Assembly: GCF_037975245.1 (NCBI RefSeq)
Contig: NC_092573.1
Coordinates: 6,746,501-6,810,500, forward strand
Source of the DNA: Apostichopus japonicus
Taxonomy: Eukaryota > Echinodermata > Holothuroidea > Aspidochirotida > Stichopodidae
Direction: 5' to 3'
DNA: 64,000 bases
The position numbers and the translations under genes were made by a program. The notes beneath the pieces were generated by a model. That model did not search any database, had not been told where the DNA came from, and saw only the letters and a program-made list of their open reading frames with translations. This document shows, one piece after another, positions 24,225 through 34,861 of the stretch. Within the stretch, counting starts at the first letter, position 1, and each line of letters opens with the position of its first letter.

Positions 24225-25520
24225 GAAAAAAAAACCCCAGCACAAATCGAGCAGTTGATACAGTTCGAAAAGGATATGCTCAATATGACTAAGAACAACC
24301 CCTTCCAGTCTCTACTTGAGGCGGACATTGACCATATTTACATTACATCATAGAAAAGCTAGTCGTGCATGCGGACAAAACAAGGAACATGTTTTTAATG
24401 GACAACACCAGCTACAACAAACTTCTCACCGATAACATAATCCCCAAAATATAGACTTGCCGAAGCAGAAATTGCGACCAAATCGACACCGAGTTCACAT
24501 GTATTGCTGATGAGCAGAAATTAAGTGACATAATAGATAGAACTGACGCGAAGAAAACATACATCACCTTGTAGGATCACAAAGAAAATTTCGAGAAAAA
24601 AAAACCGAAATGCAGATTGATCAACTCTACGAAAAACGAACTAGGAAATGTGGGTCAACAAATGCTAGACCGTATTAACAGTGAAATTAGATTAAACTCC
24701 CAGATCAACAGTGGAGAAATACCCAATCTGTATTGGAATGGCTCCAAAACCGCCTATCCTTCTTAGTCTTTGACAAAGTAGACTTCTACCCATCCATAAC
24801 CGAGAAGGCTCTTCGCCACATCTTGAAAATGGTCCCGCCAGTTCCCCCGAACTTGGAACACACCACCATCATGCATACCCCACCTTCACGACAAGAAAGG
24901 AAAATGTGGGTGGAAAAGGTCTCCCGTAACACCTTCGACGTCACCATGGGTGGCTAGGACGGCATCTAAATATGTGAATTCATAGGCCTGTTCATTCTAT
25001 ATCATCTAGATCAGAAGCTTAAAATTAACCTGGCCAGCATAGGCTTTCTTAGAGACGACGGCCTTCCAGTCATAACAACCATCCAGGCCCCAAAGCAGGC
25101 CGCGCTAGCAAGCAACTAATCCAGATTTTCCAGTCATTTGGCCTACAAATAACCGTCCAAACCAACCTCACATCAGTCAACTATACCTAGATATCAACCT
25201 TAACCTTGTAACCGGCATACACCAACTAAACAGGAAACCCGATGACCTACCCATGTACATCAACGCGAAATGCAACCACCCACCACCTATAATCAGGCAC
25301 ATTCCCGTTACCGTAAGGAAAACAATATCTTTGCTATCATCGAACCGCGACGTCTTGAATGCTGCCGCTCGCGTATATGACGAAGCCCTGAATTGAATTG
25401 GATACACATAATCCGACCAGTACACTCAACTTAAACAAGGTTATGAATGCCAAGAGCGCCAACCCCCCCCCCCCCACCCCCTCTTTTCAGTATGAATGTG
25501 AAGACCAATATTCAGCAGAA
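24225..25520 (+). pseudogene. Decayed reverse-transcriptase-like gene, copy 2
   Basis: Same broken gene as at 5786-7080. The segment LSFLVFDKVDFYPSITEKAL is preserved near 24750-24810 and the CNHPPP piece near 25270-25285. Additional small indels are present (for example in the A tract near 24597 and the C tract near 25463). Not functional. Confidence 0.65.
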
Positions 25521-25859
25521 ACACCATGAAAATCAGCTATATAGCTGCACGATAAATATGAAGTCAATCATCCAATCACATAACTCAAAAAACGCCAAGG
25601 AGACAAGCAATTCGACCCCTGCTAGATCATGTGACTATAGATATACACGTAGTCCCCCCCCCCCTCACACTGGAAATGTTTAACCAAGTAAAGGTAACAA
25701 AATGTAAACACAAATGTGATCCTTAGAAGTTTCAGAAAGGTCGGTATACTCGCGGCAGCGAAAGTTATACTTGTCAGTCTATAGTTCACATTGACAACAA
25801 TAACTCTACAAGGAAATGCGACAATGACATACAAATACTATATACATATACAAGATTAA
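25521..25859. other. Upstream region of Ig receptor gene 2
   Basis: Matches 7081-7403 with substitutions and a C tract near 25654-25663 that is absent or short in copy 1. No gene is seen. Confidence 0.35.
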
Positions 25860-25879
25860 GGAAGTAAGACATAACTTCC
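25860..25879. promoter_or_regulatory. Inverted pair of ETS-like sites upstream of Ig receptor 2
   Basis: GGAAGT at 25860-25865 and ACTTCC at 25874-25879, identical in arrangement to copy 1 and about 150 bases before the ATG. Confidence 0.35.
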
Positions 25880-26030
25880 TGTATGCACAAGGAAAGCGTT
25901 TATACAGAGAAGTCTCAATATCACAACCAACAAACCCGTGAATTGCGATTGCACATATTTTGTTGGATATGTTGTATGTATCATAGCTCAATCTTCTCAA
26001 TTCTTACTAGCTTTGAATTCATATTTTGTT

Positions 26031-27386
26031 ATGGCGCTTTTTGTCGCGTTTATCGTATTAATGAGCTGTTTGCTTCGGTCTGCTTATGGAGACGAAATGT
26101 TGGCTTTTAATACCACAATTTCTGAAGGAGTTTTCTTGGCTTACACCGGTAATGCAGTAGTTCTGACCTGTAATCCTCTTGATGGTGCAGTGAATGTTCA
26201 GATACTGAAAGGGAGAGGTAATACGTTGTTACTTCATAACGGAGAGATAAAAGCAGGCGACGGACGCTATCATCGAGTTCAATCACCCGGAAAAGGGTAT
26301 AAGTTATCGATTCAAGATCTTAATACGTCGGATTCAGATGTGTATACATGTACCTGGGATTACCGTTGGTATAAATTGATTAAAAATGTGTTTTGGAACG
26401 ATGAAATACACGCAGAACTTCGAGTGGTCAATCGTAAGATGAAAGAATGTTTTCTAATGAATGGATTTGACGGCATATTTTTCGTAGGAGAGACATTTGA
26501 TGTATACTGTCCTAAAAACATTACTGTTAATCTATACATTAAAGAGGGAACTAAAAATATCGATGTGCAGTCGACACTTGAAGATACTAAGTTCGAGAAC
26601 GTGGCGTTGAGACGTATACATAATATATCGGCACAATATAATAACAGCAGGTTGGTGTATAGTAAGGAAGGCAGTGACTACTTTAACTCAAGTCCAAATA
26701 TTACTGTATACGAAGATTTACAAGTAACGGTAGAGCCTCAGACTGTAAATGTTATTGAAGGAGGAAACATAAGTCTTACATGCCGTAGCTTCCCTCTGAT
26801 ACCATCAGCATCAATCGAATGGGATTTATCTGGAAGCCGGAATATCATTTCCAATGTCAACGTGTCTCACACAGTTAACGGATACAGATCGATAATACTC
26901 ACAGTTAGCTTTCAAAATGTAACAGAAGTAGAAGATCAATATTCGATCAAATGCAGAGTAATCGCAGGATCAAAGAATAAAACCAAGATGGTAACCATTC
27001 AGCAAGAACGAAAAATGACCACCGACGTCACCATGACAACAAATTCATCGACGGAGATTATTCAAATAATCAAAGACGTCACCACGGCAACCAATTCACT
27101 GACGGGGATTGGACAGACACAGTCGAGGTTACAAGACGAAAACAGTAAAATGTTGATCATTGTTATACCACTTATTGCTACACTGGTGGTTATTTTCGGG
27201 GTCTTTGGTGTAACTTTGTACATAAAAAGGTCAAAGAGAGACGCAATCACAACAGAAATTGGAAACATTGACACCTTTGATCAAACAATGTATGCCAATG
27301 CGAAGATTGAGATGCAACTCACGGAAAATGATTCTGAACTCATACACAATACAGTTTACGAGTCATACATGCACGGAAAAACTTGA
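26031..27386 (+). CDS. Immunoglobulin-superfamily type I membrane receptor, paralogue 2
   Basis: Single-exon paralogue of 7575-9029, 451 residues from ATG 26031. The frame extends upstream but that part has no signal peptide at its start, while ATG 26031 begins the same MALFVAF signal sequence as paralogue 1. The signal peptide and first 50 residues are identical to paralogue 1. Residues 51-141 differ at 26 positions and gain one residue (His81). In the second Ig region Cys209 and Cys217 are replaced by Tyr210 and Phe218. The third Ig domain differs at only about four positions. The stalk has two 17-residue repeats instead of four. Membrane span and tail are nearly identical, keeping YANA and VYESYM. 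It appears intact and expressible. Confidence 0.85.
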   Translation: MALFVAFIVLMSCLLRSAYGDEMLAFNTTISEGVFLAYTGNAVVLTCNPLDGAVNVQILKGRGNTLLLHNGEIKAGDGRYHRVQSPGKGYKLSIQDLNTSDSDVYTCTWDYRWYKLIKNVFWNDEIHAELRVVNRKMKECFLMNGFDGIFFVGETFDVYCPKNITVNLYIKEGTKNIDVQSTLEDTKFENVALRRIHNISAQYNNSRLVYSKEGSDYFNSSPNITVYEDLQVTVEPQTVNVIEGGNISLTCRSFPLIPSASIEWDLSGSRNIISNVNVSHTVNGYRSIILTVSFQNVTEVEDQYSIKCRVIAGSKNKTKMVTIQQERKMTTDVTMTTNSSTEIIQIIKDVTTATNSLTGIGQTQSRLQDENSKMLIIVIPLIATLVVIFGVFGVTLYIKRSKRDAITTEIGNIDTFDQTMYANAKIEMQLTENDSELIHNTVYESYMHGKT

Positions 27387-27583
27387 TTGATCGAACTTAA
27401 CAAAACACCGACTTTTCATGGGTCTATAAAAGTAGTCAACTTGCTTGTTCATTTAAACTCTCACACATACACACCCACAAACATCACTGTAATGGCATTT
27501 GAAAAAATACAAAAACTACACGCTACACACATTTTCGGACACCCTGGTCCTTCGTCAGGTGTAAAAGAGTGTTTGAAATCACG
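27387..27583. other. 3' flank of Ig receptor 2
   Basis: Non-coding, shorter than the matching flank of paralogue 1 by about 100 bases. Confidence 0.4.
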
Positions 27584-28010
27584 TTAGTCTACCGTATAAG
27601 CCCCAGACTGCACAAAGTTCTTGAACCCGGAAAGAAAAGCCATATCCCTATTGAGAACATGACAGTGTGAATGTACTTTAATGATCAATTCGACTTCCTT
27701 CAAGTTTCTGTTACTATGGTCAGACAAATTACCCAGAATTATGGCAAACCTAAGACAGTCGATATTGTGTTGTAGAAGATTAAAATGTTCAGCCACTGGA
27801 AAACTGGTTTTGTTCAGTCTGATTGTGCTTTTGTGATTATTAAGTCTTATACGAAAAGGAGTGGAGGTTTGACCAATGTATTGTATATCAGGACAGAGAA
27901 CACAAGTGATAAGATATATCACAAAGAGAGTGTCACAATTGTATGGACCTGGATGTAAACACATCCCTCAAGGAGAGAGCTGAATGTCAGGGTCCGTGAT
28001 CATGTGATGG

Positions 28011-28052
<42 letters not shown>

Positions 28053-28153
28053 CTCACAAAATGTGGAAGTAAACAGAAAACAAGTTTTGTAATTTTTCCA
28101 CCATGTTTTACGAGGACTTTAGTGATTGATCTACAACATCCTCGGCCTACCAT
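27584..28153 (-). pseudogene. GIY-YIG endonuclease fragment, copy 2
   Basis: Same remnant as 9319-9864. A TCA serine codon of copy 1 is TGA here (about 27965-27967), splitting the frame into 27584-27964 and 27968-28153. The TA tract in the N-terminal side is longer. The GIY-YIG motif (VIYLITC, QYIGQTS, FRIRLNNH) is unchanged. Confidence 0.72.
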
Positions 28154-29039
28154 TGGAATATGCGGGGAAGATATGTAATGATTGAATCAAGTATTGCATA
28201 TGTGCATTTCTGCCCAGATGTTACTTTTCGTCAGGTACTAAGACAATAGCTTGACGATAACGAATTAATCTATACGTCGAACAATATGTTTTTATGGTAA
28301 ACAATAATGATGCTGAAAAGAAGGTATACGAAAAGGAATAACTCATAAACAGGTATATTGATTTCTAAATTAAGTTTTAATCTCTTTTGTCTGTTTGCAT
28401 GCCCACTATTATACCAGAAATATCATTCTTAAAAGTGTCTTAGAACTAGCTTTCAGTCATACAGCAAACATGGAAGGCTCGCACATTGCCAACCATCTCT
28501 ACGACGTCAATACGACATTGTCGAAGTCACAAAAGTTACAAATCAAAATCCGTTTCAACAACTATGGTGTTTTTGTCCTATAGTTGTTTAAGTGAATTGG
28601 TTACATTAAATAAACACCGGTTAGGTGTTGCAGCAGAGAAAACGAAAGGTTACTCTGTTCAAAGTTACTTCCTTTAGAACAGAAACAGAAACATGAACAG
28701 AACCGAACAGAAAGAAACAGAACTCATTCGAAGAAATCGATAATTAGACGATCACTCTTAATTGGCAACCTGTTATAGCATTGTATGATAACGTTTACAT
28801 TGTATTATATATAGACGTCAAGCAGTAACGGTAGATAGAACGATTGTTCCTGTCTTTATTTTATATTTCTTTTGAACTTTAACGCAAATGACAATAGTTT
28901 TCCTGTATCCATCTTGATAACCTGTAACAATATCCTAGGTTGTAAAAGTATCGGATGTTACAATACTTTATTGATATTCTTGGTTGTAAAATTATCGTAT
29001 GTTACACTACTTTATTCATACTCTGTACATACTTAGATA
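28154..29039. other. Non-coding sequence of copy 2
   Basis: Counterpart of 9865-10730. A roughly 60-base segment with TTGTAAAATTATCG is locally duplicated near 28940-29015. No gene is seen. Confidence 0.45.
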
Positions 29040-29720
29040 CACTGTAAAACCCAACCGGTAGATGAGCTTTCTGAACAAGGGTTATGACAGTCAGGATGAC
29101 TCAATAATGTTAAAATAAGCGTTACAACATGATTTACGTAAGTTTTATGCGGAAACGTAGATCAACGTATGAAGATATCGTTGTTTCAACTTGTGATGGT
29201 CGAGTATCAAAACATTTCTACATGAAAACGACTGGAAAGAGAAGACTGTGCGTATTGAAACAAAATTACCGGTAAGTGATCGCTCGCGCGCGTATATCGA
29301 CTAAGTAGATAACATACGTCAGGGGCCAGCTTTTCCAAGTCTTGGATGATTTAAGGTTCGTATTTAGAATGATTAATGCTCAATACAGTAATGATATTCG
29401 CAAAAATTCGACTGAATCTGAAATATGTTGTTAAAATTAGCCCAAGTCAAAGTTTAAAACTTGCAGCATGAAATTATATGCGTGATTGAATTGGATTAGA
29501 AAAGTTACTATTTCAACAGCCTAGCCTACAAAATTTATAAGCTCCATTTCACGTTGAACGTAGGCTGTGCATCAGGTTAGGCTATAGAGCTTTACAGATA
29601 GGCCTAACCATTAACAGTTGCGCAGTGTGAGACAAAGGAGTAAAACATTCGGTTCATCAGCATGAGCTCATGTGGTTAATACATGGTACTGATGAGCAAA
29701 TTTGAATGAGGTATAATTTA

Positions 29721-30001
29721 GAGATATGTTTGTTGTGATTGGCAGTGATAGTGGTCATTCTGTACTAGCAAATATACAAACTATTATTGTTGATAAAAAC
29801 AATGGATGGCTTGTAGTAAAATTGCATAAATCTATTTTTCAAAGCCACATTGGAGCATACAAAGTGACAGAGACTGAAAACTATGATCAAGTAGTTTGTC
29901 CAGGTAATCTTAAAGATTACTACCCTCTAACTTCCTACACTATGAGAGAAGCTAAAGTGGTTGTGTTAAAACACTCTGTAGATATACATGAAGAACAATA
30001 G
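29721..30001 (+). pseudogene. C-terminal exon-like fragment of a transposon-associated protein
   Basis: After a TTTAG acceptor near 29720 a frame runs to a stop at 29999-30001. It includes VIGSDSGHSVLANIQTIIVD and the ending LKDYYPLTSY...VVVLKHSV. I recall similar endings in uncharacterised multi-copy proteins of fish and invertebrates, where a Tyr-Pro-Leu motif precedes a LKH close. It stands upstream of the SAMD3-like start, so it may be the last exon of a first gene in the same element or a rearranged piece. No function is assigned. Confidence 0.45.
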
Positions 30002-30327
30002 GAGTTACCCTAAGTTGAGTTGTCTGTGATAAAGCATGAGCCTTACTAAACGTTGAAAGATGCAGTACTTGGATGACATTTACATGCAAAATTTCTACTC
30101 ATGCAAGTAGCCAAGAGTAGATGTACAGTAGATCAGCTGCCATACTGCATATTTATGCAGTGCATTTGGTATACTGCAGCTGAATGGGTTGTTGCACTTA
30201 CTGCTAAAATATTACTATGTGGTACAGTACTGTAATTCTAAGGGGAGTGTACGAAACAATATAGCCAGCTTCTAACTCACTTACATTGTTCTCTTTTCAT
30301 GCATAGGATTGCTCAGAAATTGATACT

Positions 30328-31475
30328 ATGTACAAATTGAGGGTAGTGTTGTCACCAAAGGACATTCAGAAGGTGTCCCTTGAGCAACGTCCAGAGTCTG
30401 TTGAAAACCTTATGGAAACTTTGAAAGATAAGTTAAGCCTTGAAGGCAGTTTCTAAACGTTTACGTCTAAACGTTAACCCAAGGAAGCGCTCCTACCCTG
30501 GAACGTCTTCATCAAAACACAAAAAACCAAAGAGAGCAGAAATAAATTACTTACCAGACATTCCAATTGGAGAATATGCAACAAGTATGGAGTCTTATTG
30601 AGAAAACTTTTGCACAGAAGTTCAAAAAAGAAACAGGGTCATGGACAAGATTTAAAAAATGATGATAAGGACCTATGCATACCGTAGACAGGACCTGGTC
30701 TTAAATGCGCCAGCCGTCAACGAAATGGTAGAAAGATGCCCGCCTTATTTCTTCCCGGTGAAGTAAGTTCCTTAATTGTCAATTAATTTATTGGGGTGCT
30801 GTCTCCTTCACTAAAATTGGACATTTTGTTTTGTATTTTTCATGATATAGTAGCTGCAGTGTATAATGAGTAATAAAAGTAATCACAGTGGGTGATTAGT
30901 GTTAGAGATGTTTTATTTCTTATGTATAAAATTTTGGTAAAATACAGAAAAAAAGAGATACAAAGTATGTGGTCTGAATATGGTGCAGCAGGGTGATCTG
31001 ATCAGTAATTAGCATTTTAAGCATTTTTTAGCATTAGTAATTAGTATTTTTTAACCCATGGATGTCAGTCACTATTACTTATTTTGTTTGTCACTAATAT
31101 CTGCACTAAATACCTGTAAAATTAGTTTTTAACTGTATATTATATATGGTCTTACCCAGGATTCCGATTGGCAGTTGACTACCATCGACAAATGCACTTA
31201 CAAGTTGCATTTATACTCTCACCTTGGAAATGGCTTTCTATAATATTGCTACCTGGCAAAAGGGAGCCATTTTCTTTTCATATGGCAAACTTAACTAAAT
31301 ATTGTTTTCTACATTTCTCATTTTATTCTTTCAGTTGAAGGCTGAGTTTTCGAGGTTAAGCAACCTTGCTCTGGACAGCAGTTTCTTTTCTTCACTAGAC
31401 CAACACCTTGACAGAATGGTGGAAATATTGTCAACCAGACAAAAGTTTCAGAACTTGTTTCACTTTGAGACAGGG
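30328..31475 (+). pseudogene. Decayed SAMD3-like gene inside the transposon
   Basis: Four pieces recall multi-copy 'sterile alpha motif domain-containing protein 3-like' proteins of fish. Piece one, 30328-30456, opens MYKLRVVLSPKDIQKVSLEQ and ends early at a stop after LEGSF. Piece two, 30476-30601, reads KHKKPKRAEINYLPDIPIGE then stops. Piece three, 30659-30763, reads RTYAYRRQDLVLNAPAVNEM and reaches a GTAAG-like splice site. Piece four, 31335-31475, begins after a TTTCAG acceptor with LKAEFSRLSNLALDSSFFSS and ends near GGG/GTAGGC. Stops and missing sequence between the first three pieces show decay. Function of this family is unknown to me. The downstream part of the gene is not recognisable in 31480-33900. 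Confidence 0.65.
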
Positions 31476-33900
31476 GTAGGCTATATAACTCATTCTGTAG
31501 TGTATGGTATGATCAGATAATACAAGAGCTCATTCATCTATATTCTTGTTTTAGCAATACTTCAAATACAGTAAATAAGAGTACATACTTTTTATTAGAA
31601 ATTACCTTGTGACAATTTAACAGTTACATTTTGCATTGTGTGTACAATATTACATGCAAAACTAGCATAAAGGTATGCTGTATTTGCCCCAAATATACCA
31701 GATATTCAAATATGGTTACCTTTGGTAGCACAAAGGTACTGTATGCTGTATTTGCCCCAAATATACCAGAAATTCAAATATGGTCACCTTTGGTCAAAAT
31801 TCTTACACTGTTTTTATTACCACCTTGGAGGAAATTTACTTTAATTTTGGTTTGTTTCATTTTTGCATTCTACTGTATATGTTAACAACACCATTGGTTT
31901 ATTTGATCCATCGTAAGTACAAATTGTGTCCTGGATATAGATTCAAGAAAAAGGGACTGCTGAATATTTTTGCTAATTGACAGCTTAAACAATAATATTC
32001 TTTAGTTAAAGAAGTTAATATATTGCTGTTTTAGTGTAATTTATCAACAAAAAATAAACCGTCAGGCTACTTAAATAACCCTCTTAACAATTTGAAACCA
32101 TGCCTGTGGCATTACATTCCATTATAAACATTCATAGTTATCATGCATCTGAAGTGTTTAAATAGTTCATGTGGTGTCCTGAGAGATATTGCAAAACTCC
32201 ATTTGACTGGTAATTATCTTGTTTCTTGGTAAATCTTGAAAATGTGTTGAAACAAATTGTAATATGGAACAGGATGCCATTGGAAATTGTTTCTCTGCTT
32301 TTACATTTCAACTTATGAAGAATTGTTGATTGGGTGAATAGGCACTAATAATAATCATTGTAATAATCAAAGAGCGAAACAAAGTTAATTTTATGATATG
32401 CCGATGTTTTCTTCAGGCAGAGAAATGATATAATAGCCCACACCTCTAGTGAGTTGGAAGGGTCCAAAAATGTCTGAAAAAAATTCTATCGGGCTTAAAC
32501 TCTAGTTTACATTTTCATTTTTATTCAGAGCCATTGTTTGTCAAATAATCACTTTGTACTTGCTTAGTTATGGAGAATTTCTAACAGCTTGCTTGCATCA
32601 ATGTGATTGGTATCATAGTATATGTTTCAGAAATAATTTGCAAAATTTGAAGTTACAAACATGTTCATCCTAAACAAAGCCCAATGAGGGATGTACTGTG
32701 AAATCATTTACAGGAAGTCAGTATTAATATTATATATACTGATAAAGGAAAATGCATCAGATATATCTGTGTTGTGATGAAACTATTCAAATCACAGTAA
32801 TACAAGTGTTTGAAGGATCCAAAAACTGGCAAAAGACAGGATTGACAATGGAATTCTTTCAAAGTATTTTGTGTTCCAAATGGGTAAAAATAAAGTGCTT
32901 TGCTGTAAAGATCTAAAAAACAAACATTTTTCATTATGACTTTACTTTGCATGCAGGTTTTCATGAGCAAAGACTGTTGTGCTTCCTCTCAGATTATTAA
33001 AAGAGTTTTACAGAGTTGCTTTATCTTCTGATTAAAATGTAAGTTTTTGAGTACAAAGGACCAAACAGGGGCTATTTGCTGAACCCTGGCTTGATTTCAT
33101 ATACCCATTTCTAGGATGAAAGGTTGTATGTGATTCCCCAAACATATCCTTAGCTTTCATGGGAACTAGTTTCATGGTAATTTCTAATATAAGGGATCAA
33201 AATACCCTGAAAAGAAATTTTTCATATCATTGAAAAGATGAAGTTCCTGTTCTATGCTTGGTTTTCACAATTGAACAATGCTCTTATCCATCATAACTAG
33301 TCTTTGTTATAAAAACAGATGCAAGAACAATTGGTCGCATCACTATAGCTTTGCTAATGACAACTTTAAGTGCATTCCTTTAGTTAATGAAACATTGGTG
33401 TTTTGAGCATCGTTGCCTATTTACATGATGTAATTATGATTCACCTATAAAACTATTTGCCACAAAATTAAAAGTCTTTAGCTGAAACAATCATATTGTA
33501 AATGGCTGAGAGGAGTGGTTACTTCTTTCTTCTTGGCTTTTAACAACATTGGTTATTTCCAGCAGCCATAACATATTAATTTTACTTCTGTATTTCATAC
33601 CAAAGAACACATGCACTTGAAATTGGTATTTACTATCTCAAATGAATCATGGAAATGAATGATTGCAGCAGGCATGTACCCATGCTCCATGTTCTTCTGT
33701 ATCTCATTATTGATACATTTTGGCGTTGTTTCCACCGATAAAAGTATTAGGCACTTTTTATGCGTTTGATTATTTCTTCTATTTCCTTGTTAAAGTACAT
33801 TGTTACTGACTTCAGAGGTTGAAAATAAAGTTGTGTTGTTAACTTAGCAATATATAGTTTTCTTTACTAAAATTGTCTGTTGTCATAACTCAATTAAATT
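31476..33900. other. Interior of the 5.26-kb transposon without recognised exons
   Basis: AT-rich sequence with a short local duplication near 31673-31795 (GTATGCTGTATTTGCCCCAA repeated). No coding piece could be assigned on either strand. Confidence 0.4.
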
Positions 33901-34295
33901 GAGGTAACCCGCTGCCTAGAATATTCCAAGTAGCGTCAACTTAAATATTCAAAGGTAACTCTGGAGATAATGGAAAGTGGGAAAAACTTGAATTGGTCTT
34001 GTCAGTTTAACGAGGAAAGGCTATGCTGTATCAGCTCTAATGTTTTAGTTACCATAACTTGCCCAGCTTTTTCTCAAAAACAGATAAAGATTAAATTTGT
34101 TGGACTTTGCTGATATCTGTTGCCACAACTGATGAACATGAAGTGTAACAAAGTAAAACCAGTGAGTTGGTTGTAACCACTACTGTCAAGTCTTACTTAT
34201 GGAGTTTCTGGGTTAGTAGAGTGAACTTAAAAAAGTTAAGGCAGCGGGTTACCTCGACTTTTTCAAGTTGTCTTGACGTGTTGGGTTTTACAGTG

Positions 34296-34861
34296 TACGG
34301 TACTCTATTTCAATACGGACCTCGGATAATCGGAACGGAGAACATTTTTAGCAGGATCTTATGATGCGGTCGCTTGGTTCTCCTCCTAACGGAGTCAGAC
34401 GTCTTACAATCACCAGGGAAGTAGCCAGAAATTTGAAGGGGGGGGGGGGGGATCAGAAAAGAAAAGGGGCACTTCTCACAAAAAGGAGCATTTTTCACAT
34501 TTAACGGAACGCCATGACTGTACTAAGCAAATTTGAGCCCAAAGTGCCTCCCACGTTGCAGGAAATAACCAATACTAAGAGTATATTGTATTTACGAAGC
34601 GGACGAACTTTTAGCAGAAAGATTGAGAAGGATCGCTTAGCTTCCTTAACCTGAAAAGAGGGCTTAATGATCGGGAATACAGCAGCAAATGTATTCAAGA
34701 AATGCATGTTTCAAGGAATAACCAACGTCATTCTCTAATAAAAAAAAGCTTCACGTCCTGGTTCACACCTATATCCGTCTGATCAATGTTATGGCCATTG
34801 TACTCCAAAAGTTAACTGTTTGTTTAAGAACATTCTCGACGGCATTGTTCACATGTGTTAA
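34296..34861. other. Non-coding sequence of copy 2 with an old hAT-like end
   Basis: Counterpart of 10734-11260, including the shared hAT-like terminus with a G tract at about 34416-34465. Confidence 0.45.

Larger units (their letters stand above)
29040..34295 (+). mobile_element. 5.26-kb TA-flanked DNA transposon with decayed SAMD3-like gene
   Basis: The ends are a perfect 16-base terminal inverted repeat, CACTGTAAAACCCAAC, flanked by TA on both sides (29038-29039 and 34296-34297). Copy 1 has the empty site at about 10727-10733, confirming an insertion. CACTG ends with a 2-base target duplication recall the CMC group (CACTA, Mirage, Chapaev), but this assignment is inferred and Tc/mariner-like ends cannot be ruled out. 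A second inverted pair, GAGGTAACCCGCTGCCT, lies at 33901-33917 and 34239-34255 near the right end. Inside are exon pieces of a SAMD3-like gene. No recognisable transposase catalytic region is seen. Confidence 0.9.
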
